A stretch of DNA of 64,000 nucleotides from Hyphomonadaceae bacterium (GCA_023384105.1 JAHDXR010000015.1:30163-94162); one strand, 5' to 3'; positions 8,653 through 17,140 are shown, counted from the first letter of the stretch. A program made the numbers and translations. The notes: a model not told the origin generated them from the sequence alone.

Positions 8653-9234
8653 TTATCCCTCATCGCCGGCGGGCGGCAGGCCAAGCCCCGATGCGAGCTG
8701 CGCGCGGGCGCGGTAAATGCGCATCTCCACGGCCTTGGGCGAGATGTTGAGAATTTGCGCTGCTTCCTTGTGCGACAGTCCTTCAAACTGCGTCAGCAGC
8801 AGAGGTTCCTTCAGGCCCGCCGGGAGATTGGCGATCTGGCGGTCAAGATCAGCGAGGCGGCGCTCTTGTTCGGGGTCAGTCTCCGAAGCAGGGATGGCCA
8901 CCCTATGGGCGTTGTTGTCGATCGGTGCGGCCGCGAAGAAGAAACGCCGCACTGAGCGCCGTCGGCTCCAGTCCCGGCACTTGTTCAGCGCGATGCGCCG
9001 CAACCAGGCGCGCATCGGCCTTGCAGAATCGAAGCCCGGCAGTGCCGACCACGCAGCGAGAAAAGTGTCCTGGAGCAGATCGTAAGCTTCGTCCGCATCG
9101 CCGACATAGCGGCGGATGAAGCGATAGAGCGCCTCCTTGTGGCGGCGCATGAGTTCGGTGAAAGCGCGGCTGTCGCCAGCGATGACGGCAGCCGAAAGCG
9201 CTGCGTCGTCCCGCGCGCCAGGCGGCGTGGTCAT
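8653..9234 (-). CDS. ECF RNA polymerase sigma factor, CnrH-like
   Basis: This 193-aa sigma-70 family protein has region 2 (about residues 22-90; RFIRRYVGDADEAYDLLQDTFLAAW) and region 4 (about 125-180; LTQFEGLSHKEAAQILNISPKAVEMRIYRAR). No region 1 or 3 is present, as expected for ECF factors. It lies directly after CnrX-like and CnrY-like genes with 4-base overlaps, the same Y-X-H order as the nickel/cobalt-sensing cnr locus. It therefore probably drives metal-inducible transcription from ECF promoters. The metal is not decided by sequence. Confidence 0.9.
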   Translation of the reverse strand: MTTPPGARDDAALSAAVIAGDSRAFTELMRRHKEALYRFIRRYVGDADEAYDLLQDTFLAAWSALPGFDSARPMRAWLRRIALNKCRDWSRRRSVRRFFFAAAPIDNNAHRVAIPASETDPEQERRLADLDRQIANLPAGLKEPLLLTQFEGLSHKEAAQILNISPKAVEMRIYRARAQLASGLGLPPAGDEG

Positions 9235-9671
9235 TGCTGCTCTGTGGTCAGCGCCGACACGACGGTGTTGTCGAAGACCTGTTTTTGCTCCGGCGTCAGC
9301 ACTTCGCGCATGGCGAAGACATGCCGGATGGTTTCGGTCTGCAATTGCCCCATTGCGTGATGGAAGCGTTCGACAGCGCCGGTGACGCGCGGCCCGTAGC
9401 CATGCTCTTCGCGAATGGCGGAGGCGAGTTCGGCATTGGCGGCGCGCATCTCCAATTCAAGGGCGCGCTTGCGGGCAGCGAAGTCTGCTTCGAGGGTCTC
9501 GATCCGCTGTGTCTGATCGGTCGTCAGTTGAAGTTCGTTGTGAATGACCTCATGCAGCGAGGGCTGGCGATGCGTGCGGTCGAAAGCGAGCTTGCCGAGT
9601 CCGACGCCAGCAAAGCCGGCTGCAAGCGCGACAAGCGCGGTGATGAGAAGGCCGCGCAGACGAGGCGTCAC
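9231..9671 (-). CDS. Periplasmic heavy-metal sensor, CnrX-like
   Basis: This 146-aa protein has one N-terminal membrane anchor (about residues 8-28) and an all-helical periplasmic domain. His and Glu residues are spaced through it: HRQPSLHEVIH, MRAANAELASAI and VERFHHAMGQL. That is the four-helix hooklike fold of CnrX/ZraP-type sensors. In cnr systems CnrX binds Ni or Co and releases CnrY's hold on the sigma factor. It overlaps both neighbours. Position and topology give the call. Confidence 0.82.
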   Translation of the reverse strand: MTPRLRGLLITALVALAAGFAGVGLGKLAFDRTHRQPSLHEVIHNELQLTTDQTQRIETLEADFAARKRALELEMRAANAELASAIREEHGYGPRVTGAVERFHHAMGQLQTETIRHVFAMREVLTPEQKQVFDNTVVSALTTEQQ

Positions 9672-9946
9672 TGGCCACCCTCAAGCAGCGTGGAGGGAGC
9701 AAGCGAGGAATGGATCGCGAAGGGCGAACTGTCCTCCGATTGGGCTGCTGCGACGCCGCTGGCGAACGCGCCGGTTGTCAGCATCATGGCCGCCAGCGCC
9801 GCGCGCCAGCCCCATACGGCGCCGCGCGGCGCCTGACGGCGCGCGTCATCAATCCGCGCCCAGACGGCAGGCTCGAATTGATCCAGACGCCGATCGGAGG
9901 GCGCGTCGCGAAGGCGGGACAGGAGCTGTTCAAGACGGTCGGTCAT
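9668..9946 (-). CDS. CnrY-like membrane anti-sigma factor
   Basis: This 92-aa protein has a cytoplasmic N-terminus of about 45 residues rich in charged residues, a single membrane helix (about 46-68) and a short periplasmic tail. Small size, topology and position as the first gene of the Y-X-H set match CnrY, the anti-sigma factor that holds CnrH at the membrane. The N-terminal FEPAVWARIDDARR stretch could be the sigma-binding helix (inference). Homology is otherwise weak, as is usual for this family. Confidence 0.7.
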   Translation of the reverse strand: MTDRLEQLLSRLRDAPSDRRLDQFEPAVWARIDDARRQAPRGAVWGWRAALAAMMLTTGAFASGVAAAQSEDSSPFAIHSSLAPSTLLEGGQ

Positions 9947-10070
9947 GCGCGATCCATGAGTTGTCGCTATTTATTACGCACGGAGCTGGACATTCCCTCA
10001 AGGCCATTCGGCGAGGGTTTTTGCGGGAGCGTGCGTAGCTCTAAGAAACGGACAATGGAGCGCGGGACGA

Positions 10071-10565
10071 ATGACCTGGGTTGTGGAGCGGCTCGCCAGC
10101 CGGCGCGGCGTGCTTCGTGGCGCCGCGCTGGGCGCCTTAGTCCTTGCCGCCTCGTGCGCGGCGGCGGAGCCGGTGCAGGCGCTGGTCGTGCATCGTGATC
10201 CGGGGTGCGGGTGTTGCCATGTGTGGGTGGCGCACATGCAGCAGACGGCGCGGTTTGAAGCGTCGGTGCGTGACGAAGCCGATATGCCCGCTCTGAAGCG
10301 ACGCCTCGGCGTGCCAGCGGACTTGGCCTCGTGCCATACGGCCGAAGTCGCCGGTTTCATCATCGAAGGGCATGTGCCCGCGGCGGACGTTCAGCGCCTT
10401 CTGCGCGAGCGCCCGCGAGGCGTGGTCGGTTTGGCGACACCCGGCATGCCGCTTGGTTCACCCGGCATGGAGCAGGCCGACGGGACAAGCGAAGCGTTCG
10501 ACGTATTTGCATTTCGCGCTGACGGATCGCGTGAGGTTTTCACACATCACGTCGCGCGCGCTTGA
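10071..10565 (+). CDS. DUF411 metal-binding secreted protein
   Basis: This 164-aa protein has a signal with SRRGVLRG (possible Tat) and a lipobox-like LAASC at about residue 29. The DUF411 domain follows. Its hallmark is HRDPGCGCCHVW (about 42-53), with a second Cys in LASCHTAEV and the phrase FIIEGHVPAADVQRLL. DUF411 proteins are regular companions of copper efflux operons and probably bind copper in the periplasm. The gene diverges from the cnr-like set and heads a run of small copper-associated genes ending before cueR. Confidence 0.88.
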   Translation: MTWVVERLASRRGVLRGAALGALVLAASCAAAEPVQALVVHRDPGCGCCHVWVAHMQQTARFEASVRDEADMPALKRRLGVPADLASCHTAEVAGFIIEGHVPAADVQRLLRERPRGVVGLATPGMPLGSPGMEQADGTSEAFDVFAFRADGSREVFTHHVARA

Positions 10566-10628
10566 GCGAGATCAAATCGCATTCTCACACAAGCGCGCAG
10601 CATGAACGGTGCGGATTGGAGACTGACG

Positions 10629-10901
10629 ATGCCCGATAGTGCAAGCCCTCGCGTTGGATTGTTTCACTTCGCCGCGACAGGCGCAGCGTCGGCAGCCGTG
10701 CTCTATGCCTTTTGCTGGGTTGGCGCAGCGCTTGGTTGGAGCGCGGCTTCACATCTTTTTCTCAGCCTGTTCTCGACGGGGCCGGCGACATCCTGGGCTG
10801 CGCTTCTGCAAGGTGTCTGCTTGTCGATCGGCTTCGGCGGTCTTGCGGGCGCTCTCATCGCCGCTTTCGCAAACCTGTTCGGATTTCTCGCGCCGCGTTG
10901 A
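10629..10901 (+). CDS. Small two-helix membrane protein (DUF5676-like)
   Basis: This 90-aa protein has two hydrophobic helices (about residues 12-35 and 60-82) joined by a Gly/Ser loop. The second helix is Gly-rich, GFGGLAGALIAAFANL. It resembles the short DUF5676-type proteins found with copper efflux genes, but the match is by appearance. I chose the ATG at 10629 because GGAG lies 7 nt ahead of it; an in-frame ATG at 10602 would add nine residues. Its stop overlaps the TTG start of the next gene. Confidence 0.6.
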   Translation: MPDSASPRVGLFHFAATGAASAAVLYAFCWVGAALGWSAASHLFLSLFSTGPATSWAALLQGVCLSIGFGGLAGALIAAFANLFGFLAPR

Positions 10902-11224
10902 CGACGCAATCATGGAGACTGCGTATCGCCTACGCAATTCTGCCGCCGCTTCTGCTCCTCAGCGCCTGTGCGACGGCCGGCGCGGGGCCGCACGCGCAAG
11001 GCGCCCAAGATCAGGCAATGCAGAATTGTCCAATGATGTCCGCGTCCGCCGCCGGACAGCAGCAGGGCGCCATGATGGGCGATCATGCTGGGCAGATAAT
11101 GGATCACAGTGGGATGCGGGGACAGGTGACGCCCGGCATGCATCAAGGTGACATGGGCAATTGCCCGGTGGCTCAAGGCGCTTCACGGTCTACGCCGCCG
11201 CCTGCCGACCCGCATCAGCATTGA
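10898..11224 (+). CDS. Met/His-rich lipoprotein, hypothetical
   Basis: The TTG at 10898 overlaps the previous stop (TTGA) and gives a proper lipoprotein signal, ending in LLLLSAC with the Cys at residue 24; the mature protein is about 85 aa. The mature part is rich in Met, His, Gln and Gly (MQNCPMM, MMGDHAGQIMDHSGM, GMHQGDMGNCP), a composition common in periplasmic copper-binding proteins. No named family is recognised. The frame stays open upstream to 10712, but that part has no signal and overlaps the previous gene heavily, so it is not the start. Confidence 0.6.
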   Translation: MTTQSWRLRIAYAILPPLLLLSACATAGAGPHAQGAQDQAMQNCPMMSASAAGQQQGAMMGDHAGQIMDHSGMRGQVTPGMHQGDMGNCPVAQGASRSTPPPADPHQH

Positions 11225-11237
11225 AGGGGACTTCCGC

Positions 11238-11438
11238 ATGACGGCGCAGAATTTTGGTCGTGGGTTCCTGATCATGCTGGCGACGGCCATTGCGGCGGGC
11301 GTCGCGTTCTACATTTTGCGGGAGCATTGGGCGCATGCCCTGGGCCTGGCGCCTTATGTCTTGTTCCTTGCCTGTCCGCTCATGCATCTGTTCATGCATC
11401 GCGGCCACAAGCACCATGACGCAAAGGATCAGGATTAG
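11238..11438 (+). CDS. DUF2933 family small membrane protein
   Basis: This 66-aa protein has a single long hydrophobic region (about residues 10-50) and ends in a His cluster: CPLMHLFMHRGHKHH, the standard DUF2933 signature. Such proteins accompany copper and other metal efflux genes, and the His/Met tail suggests metal binding near the membrane. The ATG at 11238 is preceded by GAAGGGGA at 11223-11230. An ORF extension to 11148 would overlap the previous gene and lacks a signal. Confidence 0.78.
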   Translation: MTAQNFGRGFLIMLATAIAAGVAFYILREHWAHALGLAPYVLFLACPLMHLFMHRGHKHHDAKDQD

Positions 11439-11463
11439 CGCCGGCAGGATGTTGGCGCTGCCA

Positions 11464-11880
11464 TTAGCGCCTCTTGCTTCGGCGCGTCACGGGTGACGCG
11501 GCGAGGTCGTCCAGTATGGGACAGTCGGAGCGGTCATCGCCATGACAGTGCTGGGAAAGATCGCGCAGTGTGCGCAGCACGGCGCGCATTTCCTTCATGC
11601 GCCGTTCGAGGTCCGCGATGTGCGCTTCGGCGAGGCGTTTGACTTCGCGCGAAGGGCGCTTGCGGTCACGCCACAAGGCAAGCAGTGCGCCGACTTCCTC
11701 CAATGAAAAGCCGAGATCGCGCGTTCGGCGGATGAATTGGAGGATCGAGACGTCGTCGTCTCCATAGTCGCGGTAGCCATTGTCGCGACGGGCCGCTGGG
11801 CGAAGCAGGCTGATGCTCTCATAATAGCGGATCATCTTGGCCGACACGCCAGAGCGTTCCGAGGCGTCGCTGATGTTCAT
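11464..11880 (-). CDS. cueR: Copper-responsive MerR-family regulator CueR
   Basis: This 138-aa MerR-family protein has an N-terminal HTH with the R-Y-Y-E motif (KMIRYYESISLL), the LGFSLEEVGALLAL dimerisation helix entrance, and Cys112 and Cys120 (HCHGDDRSDCP). The Cys-x7-Cys spacing and positions equal those of the well-studied CueR copper site. CueR binds Cu(I) and activates promoters with a 19-nt spacer. Two such promoters are visible here: one divergent at 11911-11941 and one before copA at 8564-8594. Confidence 0.95.
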   Translation of the reverse strand: MNISDASERSGVSAKMIRYYESISLLRPAARRDNGYRDYGDDDVSILQFIRRTRDLGFSLEEVGALLALWRDRKRPSREVKRLAEAHIADLERRMKEMRAVLRTLRDLSQHCHGDDRSDCPILDDLAASPVTRRSKRR

Positions 11881-11910
11881 GAGTCTGTTTTCTCGCGGAA
11901 CGTTTCGAGC

Positions 11911-11941
11911 TTGACCTTCCTATTGTGGGAAGGTGCACGCT
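11911..11941 (+). promoter_or_regulatory. CueR-type promoter of the Cu(I) P-type ATPase operon
   Basis: TTGACC (11911-11916), a 19-nt spacer (11917-11935) and CACGCT (11936-11941) form the promoter. Within it, ACCTTCC (11914-11920) and GGAAGGT (11928-11934) make a perfect dyad with a 7-nt centre. Its -35 is identical to that of the copA box at 8564-8594 and its -10 differs by one base, with the same spacing. It lies between cueR and the ATPase at 11988, as expected for a divergent CueR target. Confidence 0.88.
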
Positions 11942-11987
11942 CTGTTTCAAGTCAAATCAGGAGCGCGGCGCGATCCGCGTAAGATCC

Positions 11988-14375
11988 ATGAATCAGTCCG
12001 ATCATCACCACGAGCATGCCGCACACGCGGACCCCAAGCGCGACCCGGTTTGCGGCATGGTCCCAAAACCCGACACGCCGCACCGGCTGATGCATGACGG
12101 CGAAGAGGTGCTGTTCTGCAGCGCCGGATGCAAAGCCAAATTCACCGCCGATCCCGCGAAGTACGCCAAGCCCGCGCCGGACCATTCGAGCTGTTCTGCG
12201 GGCCAGCATGGCGCGCATGGACATGCACATCAGCATCCGTCACGGCCGCCGCCCGCGGACGCGCCGGCCGGCGCCAAGTGGACGTGCCCGATGCACCCCG
12301 AGATCGTGCGCGACGGACCCGGCTCATGCCCGATCTGCGGCATGGCGTTGGAGCCGATGACGCCAAGCGCGGATTCTGGCCCTAATCCAGAACTGGTGGA
12401 CATGCGCCGGCGCTTCATCGTGAGCGCCGTCATCGCCGTTCCTGTGCTTGCTCTTGAAATGGGCCGCCATCTCTTTGGCGTTGATCGCATCGTGGCGCCG
12501 GCGCTCAATCCGTGGCTCCAATTCCTGCTGGCGACGCCTGTCGTGTTGTGGGGCGGCTGGCCGTTCTTCGAACGCGGTTATCAATCCCTCCAGACACGCC
12601 ATCTCAATATGTTCACGCTGATCGCGCTCGGCACGGGCGTTGCGTGGATTTACAGCGTCGTTGCTCTCGTGGCGCCAAGCGTGTTTCCGCCGCAATTCCG
12701 CGATGCGCATGGGCTGGTGTCGGTCTATTTCGAGGCGGCCGCCGTCATCACCGTCCTCGTGCTGCTCGGGCAGGTTCTCGAATTGCAGGCGCGCGAGCGC
12801 ACCAGCGGCGCCATCCGGGCATTGCTTGATCTCGCGCCCAAGACGGCGCGGCGCATCACGGATGGCGGCGAAGAGGAAGTATCTCTCGACGCCATTCAGG
12901 TGGGCGACCGTCTGCGCGTGCGTCCTGGTGAAAAGACGCCGGTGGATGGCGTCGTGTTGGATGGACGCTCCACGCTCGATGAATCCATGGTCACGGGAGA
13001 GTCCATGCCGGTGACGCGCGGTGTAGGCGAGACGGTGATTGGCGGCACGCTCAACCAGACCGGCGCGCTGGTCATCGAAGCGCAGCGCGTCGGACGCGAC
13101 ACGATGCTGTCGCAGATTGTGCAGATGGTCGCCGACGCGCAGCGCTCGCGGGCGCCGATCCAGCGCATGGCCGACGCTGTGTCCGGTTGGTTTGTGCCGG
13201 CCGTGATCGGGATCGCCATCCTTGCTTTTATCGGCTGGGCGTTGGTCGGACCTGAACCGCGTCTCGCCTATGGGCTGATCGCCGCCGTGTCGGTTCTCAT
13301 CATCGCCTGTCCGTGTGCGCTGGGGCTTGCGACGCCGATGTCAATCATGGCCGGTGTCGGGCGCGGCGCGCGCGCGGGCGTGCTGATCAAGAGCGCCGAA
13401 GCGCTGGAGCATTTCGAGAAGGTCGACACGCTTGTGCTCGACAAGACAGGCACGCTGACAGAGGGCAAGCCCGCTGTGGTCGCCATCCAGACCAACGGCA
13501 TGGAAGAACCGGAATTGCTGCGCCTCGCAGCGAGCCTCGAGAACCGCAGCGAGCATCCGTTGGCATTGGCAATTGTTGCGGCGGCAAAGGATCGAGGCGT
13601 CGCGCTGGTCGAACCGAGTGAATTCGATTCACCCACCGGCAAAGGCGTTATCGGCATCGTTGAAAGCAAGCGCCTGGTCCTCGGCGCAGAACGCTATCTT
13701 TCGGAACTGGGCATTGATGCGACGCCGCTCCACAATGCGGCCGAGACGATGCGATCCGATGGCGCCACTGCGATCTATGTCGCGGTGGACGGCGTCGTGC
13801 GCGGCGTTTTTGCGATTGCGGACCCGGTCAAGGCCAGCACGCCGGCGGCGCTTGCGGCTCTGCGCGCAGAGGGCGTGAGGCTCGTCATGCTCACGGGCGA
13901 TAATCGCACCACGGCGGAAGCTGTAGCGCGCAAGCTCGGGCTCGATGAGGTCGAGGCCGAAGTGCTGCCGCAGGACAAGTCACAGATCGTGGCCAAGCTG
14001 AAAGCGCAGGGCCGCGTCGTCGCCATGGCGGGCGACGGCGTCAATGACGCGCCGGCGCTGGCGGCGGCCGATGTCGGTATCGCGATGGGCACCGGCACGG
14101 ATGTGGCGATGGAAAGTGCGGGCGTCACGCTACTGAAGGGCGATCTCGGCGGTATTGTGCGGGCGCGCGCGATTTCCAAGGCGACGATGAACAATATCCG
14201 CCAGAATCTGTTCTTCGCCTTCGCTTACAACGTCGCTGGCATTCCGATCGCCGCGGGCGTGCTCTACCCGCTCACCGGCGATCTACTATCGCCGATGATC
14301 GCGGCGGCAGCGATGGCGCTGTCGTCAGTTTCGGTGATCGGCAACTCACTGCGGCTGGGCGCGGTGAAGATATGA
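11988..14375 (+). CDS. Cu(I)-exporting P1B-1 ATPase with YHS and heavy-metal-binding N-terminus
   Basis: This 795-aa ATPase pumps Cu(I) out of the cytoplasm. The N-terminus holds a YHS domain (about 18-60: DPVCGM, FCSAGC) and a heavy-metal-binding element (99-123: TCPMHPEI then [10 protein letters not shown]) instead of HMA domains. The ATPase core shows TGES (336-339), the membrane CPC (441-443), DKTGT (485-489), SEHPLA (521-526) and GDGVND (682-687). YN in helix 7 and the MALSS pattern in helix 8 complete the P1B-1 Cu(I) signature. I set the start at 11988 because the frame's earlier Met lies inside the CueR promoter. It overlaps the next gene by ATGA. Confidence 0.95.
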   Translation: MNQSDHHHEHAAHADPKRDPVCGMVPKPDTPHRLMHDGEEVLFCSAGCKAKFTADPAKYAKPAPDHSSCSAGQHGAHGHAHQHPSRPPPADAPAGAKWTCPMHPEIVRDGPGSCPICGMALEPMTPSADSGPNPELVDMRRRFIVSAVIAVPVLALEMGRHLFGVDRIVAPALNPWLQFLLATPVVLWGGWPFFERGYQSLQTRHLNMFTLIALGTGVAWIYSVVALVAPSVFPPQFRDAHGLVSVYFEAAAVITVLVLLGQVLELQARERTSGAIRALLDLAPKTARRITDGGEEEVSLDAIQVGDRLRVRPGEKTPVDGVVLDGRSTLDESMVTGESMPVTRGVGETVIGGTLNQTGALVIEAQRVGRDTMLSQIVQMVADAQRSRAPIQRMADAVSGWFVPAVIGIAILAFIGWALVGPEPRLAYGLIAAVSVLIIACPCALGLATPMSIMAGVGRGARAGVLIKSAEALEHFEKVDTLVLDKTGTLTEGKPAVVAIQTNGMEEPELLRLAASLENRSEHPLALAIVAAAKDRGVALVEPSEFDSPTGKGVIGIVESKRLVLGAERYLSELGIDATPLHNAAETMRSDGATAIYVAVDGVVRGVFAIADPVKASTPAALAALRAEGVRLVMLTGDNRTTAEAVARKLGLDEVEAEVLPQDKSQIVAKLKAQGRVVAMAGDGVNDAPALAAADVGIAMGTGTDVAMESAGVTLLKGDLGGIVRARAISKATMNNIRQNLFFAFAYNVAGIPIAAGVLYPLTGDLLSPMIAAAAMALSSVSVIGNSLRLGAVKI

Positions 14376-15043
14376 GCACGCCGAATGCATTGGAGGCGGG
14401 CCCTGCAGAGAAGCCCTACACGCCAGCATTGGGCCATAAAGCGCTTACGCCGTTCTACGATGCCGCCATCGCGCTGGCGACGCGTGAGAGCGTCTGGCGC
14501 GGTCGCATGATTGAAGCAATCGCGTTGAAGTCTGACGAGCGGCTACTCGATGTGGGTTGTGGCACGGGTTCGCTTCTTTCGGCGCTGGCGGGGAGAACGC
14601 CCAGCGCCGCGCTTGTCGGGCTTGATCCCGATCCGGATGTGCTCGCACGCGCGAAGCGGCGCGCCGGGGCGCATATTGCCTTCGAGCAAGGGTTTCTGGA
14701 CGAGGCGTTTGTTTCGGCGCACGCGCCCTTCGACGTGGTGGCAAGTTCGCTGGTGCTGCACCAAACGCCGCTTGAGACTAAGCGGCGCATTCTGCGGCAC
14801 ATGCGCGAGGCGCTCCGGCCCGGCGGGCGATTATGCATCGCGGACTATGGACTGCAGTCGAACGGACTCATGCGGATGATGTTCAGGGTGACTGTGCAGG
14901 CGCTGGATGGCGTAGAGGATACCCAGCCGAACGCCGAGGGCGTCTTGCCGGCCTTAATGTCCGAGGCGGGGTTTATGGATATTGACGAGGTCGCCAACGT
15001 GCCTACCGCCACAGGCGCGATCTCGGTCTGGCGCGCGCGATAG
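14372..15043 (+). CDS. SAM-dependent methyltransferase, copy 1
   Basis: This 223-aa class I methyltransferase has motif [10 protein letters not shown] (about residues 55-63), an acidic loop [12 protein letters not shown] and motif IV/V regions ending in [12 protein letters not shown]. It overlaps the upstream Cu ATPase by ATGA, so it is translated with it. The substrate is unknown. A clear paralogue lies at 35356-36015, also in a P-type ATPase operon. A role in modifying a metal-related small molecule, lipid or protein is guesswork from context. Confidence 0.85.
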   Translation: MSTPNALEAGPAEKPYTPALGHKALTPFYDAAIALATRESVWRGRMIEAIALKSDERLLDVGCGTGSLLSALAGRTPSAALVGLDPDPDVLARAKRRAGAHIAFEQGFLDEAFVSAHAPFDVVASSLVLHQTPLETKRRILRHMREALRPGGRLCIADYGLQSNGLMRMMFRVTVQALDGVEDTQPNAEGVLPALMSEAGFMDIDEVANVPTATGAISVWRAR

Positions 15044-15122
15044 TCGTTCTTCACTTGGCGGCGCCTTCAGATAATATAGCAGGCCGCGCGCGAACCTCGC
15101 CGAAGGGTAGTAGAGTGCCGAG

Positions 15123-15893
15123 ATGGAATTGCTGGCGCACGCACGCATCGTCATGTGGGAGGGCGCCAGCCTCTGGGTGATCGATGCCACCAAGGTCATC
15201 GGCGATGAACCAAGGCGCACGGATTTCCACGCGCATCATGCGATCCAGGTGACACTGGCCCTCGGCGGCTGGTTCAAACTCGACACGGCGGATCTGAGCG
15301 TGCGCGGCGAGGGCGTCGCCGTCGCCGCTGACACGGCGCACATCTATGAGGCCGAAGGTCTGGTCGCGATGATCTTCATTGAACCCGAGAGCCGGTTCGG
15401 ACGAGCGGTCGCACGCGATCTATTCTCGGAAAGCAAACTTGCCGCCGTCCCGCGCGATCGGCTGGAACATTTGTGCGCCGGCATCCGGGAGAATTATCGC
15501 GCCGCAAAGCGCGATGACGCGAGCCTCGTTGAGTTAGGGCGTGGCCTATTGGCGGCGTTGGCGGCAGGACGGGCGCAAGAGCCTGACGCACGGATTCGCC
15601 GCGTCATAGCGTGGGCTGCGGATCAGTTAGACGGCCGCGTTAGTCTTGACGACGCGATCGCGATGGCCGGTATCTCCGCGAGTCGTCTGCGCCACTTGTT
15701 CGTGGAGCAGACAGGGCTGCCATTCAAAACCTATCTGCTGTGGTTGCGCCTGACGCGGGCGGTCGAGCGCATTGCGGCGGGAGTGTCGATCACAGAAGCC
15801 GCGCACGATGCGGGATTTTCTGATTCCGCCCATCTCAGCCGAACCTTTCGCCGGATGTTTGGCGTCGCGCCGGCCGCGCTCAAAATGTCGTAG
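15123..15893 (+). CDS. AraC-family transcriptional regulator
   Basis: This 256-aa protein has an N-terminal cupin-like sensor region (FHAHHAIQVTLALGG, about 35-50) and a C-terminal double HTH (about 160-250). The HTH shows the family phrases LDDAIAMAGISASRLRHLF and ITEAAHDAGFSDSAHLSRTFRRMFG. It stands alone between the methyltransferase and a metallothionein-like gene, both on the same strand. Its ligand is unknown; the His cluster in the cupin part makes a metal or small-molecule ligand possible. Confidence 0.9.
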   Translation: MELLAHARIVMWEGASLWVIDATKVIGDEPRRTDFHAHHAIQVTLALGGWFKLDTADLSVRGEGVAVAADTAHIYEAEGLVAMIFIEPESRFGRAVARDLFSESKLAAVPRDRLEHLCAGIRENYRAAKRDDASLVELGRGLLAALAAGRAQEPDARIRRVIAWAADQLDGRVSLDDAIAMAGISASRLRHLFVEQTGLPFKTYLLWLRLTRAVERIAAGVSITEAAHDAGFSDSAHLSRTFRRMFGVAPAALKMS

Positions 15894-15908
15894 CCGTTAC
15901 GTTCAAGT
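15889..15908 (+). repeat. 20-bp direct repeat, left copy
   Basis: CGTAGCCGTTACGTTCAAGT starts at the last codons of the AraC gene. It recurs at 17057-17076 with one difference (G for A at position 11), again at the end of a gene. The two copies bracket the metallothionein-like gene and the hydrolase gene. Confidence 0.6.
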
Positions 15909-15968
15909 CCTCCGCTCTGAGCGGTCCTAGAAACGGGTTGTCACCAACCAGACATCTAGGAGCTTCCA

Positions 15969-16118
15969 ATGACTGAACAAAAGACCAGCCAATCCTGCAT
16001 CTGCGATCAAACGCGCAAAGCCGCCCAGACGCCTGCCACGGCGTGCGCGTGCGGCCCCAATTGCAAGTGCGGAACGGCTTGCGTCTGCACGCCGCAAAAG
16101 AACTGCCAAGCCGCTTAA
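15969..16118 (+). CDS. Metallothionein-like Cys-rich protein, 49 aa
   Basis: This 49-aa protein has nine cysteines, at residues 10, 12, 26, 28, 32, 34, 38, 40 and 46. They form C-x-C pairs: CIC, then CACGPNCKCGTACVC, then a last Cys. That spacing is what metallothioneins use to chelate Zn, Cd or Cu(I). It differs from the cyanobacterial SmtA pattern, which carries histidines and wider spacings. AGGAGC at 15958-15963 is a good ribosome site 6 nt ahead of the ATG. A strong hairpin follows the stop. The gene is too short for default gene callers. It sits in a metal island, so a cytoplasmic metal-buffering role is likely (inference). Confidence 0.8.
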   Translation: MTEQKTSQSCICDQTRKAAQTPATACACGPNCKCGTACVCTPQKNCQAA

Positions 16119-16131
16119 TGGCCGACGCGTC

Positions 16132-16162
16132 GCATCGAGGCCGGTCATGCCGGCCTCGATGC
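16132..16162 (+). terminator. Hairpin after the metallothionein-like gene
   Basis: A perfect 13-bp stem (16132-16144 with 16150-16162) closes a 5-nt TCATG loop, starting 14 nt after the stop codon. No U-run follows, so it may act as a weak terminator or an mRNA 3' stabiliser. Confidence 0.65.
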
Positions 16163-16200
16163 TCGCGACACTAGAGGCATCAGAAAGGAGAAGGCCGGTG

Positions 16201-17061
16201 ATGCACTTATTCGCGCGCGCAAAAACAGGCGAGCGTGCCTCTCGTCACTGGACGTTTCGAGTCTTTCTGGCATTCGCGACGATGCTGACCGTCAGCGCGT
16301 GCGCAACGAAAACGAGCGACGATCAGGTCGCTATTATCGATGGACATCGCGTCGCCTACCAGGTGTTCGGCACGGGCAACCCTGTTGTCGTCATGATCTC
16401 GGGCATGGGCGATGGCCTGAGCTCATTTCAGAATGTCGCTCCCGAAATCGCTCAAGTCGCAACGGTTATCATCTACGATCGCGCCGGTTACGGCGCGAGC
16501 GATGCAGTGGCGGGACTACGCGATGCGCAAGCCGCTGAGCGTGAACTCTCCGGTCTGTTGGCGCAGATCGGCGTGAGCGGTCCCTACGTACTTGTCGGCC
16601 ACTCAGTGGGCGGCCTGTTTGCGGAATACTATGCCGCGATGCATCCCAGTGACGTAGCGGGGCTGATCCTGGAGGATTCGCGTCCCGCGGATTTCACACG
16701 CCGTTGCGAAGCCGCCGGCGTGGGGATGTGCATGGCGCCCGCATTGGCCGTTCGATTCATGCCGAATGGCGCCCGAGGCGAATTCGCCGCGCTTTCACAG
16801 ACCATCGCCCAAGTGGAAGCGGCTGGTCCGGCGCCGGGACGAGATGTGCTTGTCCTATCGCGTTCTGTCGAACCAAACGCGGCGGCGTTCGATCGAATCT
16901 GGTCAGTCGCGCAGAACGATTTGGCTTTGCGCTATCCCGGCTCCCGCCATTTGGTCGCCAGTCGGTCAGGACACTACGTTCATCAAGACCAGGCCGAGTG
17001 GTTCGTCTCATCGGTCGTCGCGTTCTTGGGAGATGTGACCCGTGAGCGGGCCGCGCCGTAG
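16201..17061 (+). CDS. Alpha/beta-hydrolase lipoprotein
   Basis: This 286-aa hydrolase has a lipoprotein signal ending TVSAC at about residue 34, the phrase GTGNPVVVMISGMGD where the oxyanion hole lies, the nucleophile elbow GHSVGG with Ser136, and a C-terminal SGHYVHQDQAEW with the catalytic His. The fold is that of esterases/lipases; the substrate is not evident. I chose the ATG at 16201 because AAGGAG lies upstream. The frame's earlier Met at 16147 falls inside the metallothionein terminator hairpin. It is bracketed with the metallothionein by 20-bp direct repeats. Confidence 0.82.
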   Translation: MHLFARAKTGERASRHWTFRVFLAFATMLTVSACATKTSDDQVAIIDGHRVAYQVFGTGNPVVVMISGMGDGLSSFQNVAPEIAQVATVIIYDRAGYGASDAVAGLRDAQAAERELSGLLAQIGVSGPYVLVGHSVGGLFAEYYAAMHPSDVAGLILEDSRPADFTRRCEAAGVGMCMAPALAVRFMPNGARGEFAALSQTIAQVEAAGPAPGRDVLVLSRSVEPNAAAFDRIWSVAQNDLALRYPGSRHLVASRSGHYVHQDQAEWFVSSVVAFLGDVTRERAAP

Positions 17062-17076
17062 CCGTTGCGTTCAAGT
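17057..17076 (+). repeat. 20-bp direct repeat, right copy
   Basis: This is the partner of the copy at 15889-15908, 19 of 20 bases identical. It overlaps the last codon of the hydrolase gene as the left copy overlaps the end of the AraC gene. Confidence 0.6.
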
Positions 17077-17140
17077 GCGCATGATCGGTGCGCGCTAGCG
17101 TTCAGCATCGCACACGCGCAATCCTGGAAGGACTTTCGTC

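Noticed and set aside
15900..15912. GTTCAAGTCC resembling a tRNA T-loop
   Set aside because: No cloverleaf or 3' end can be formed around it; it is part of the 20-bp direct repeat.
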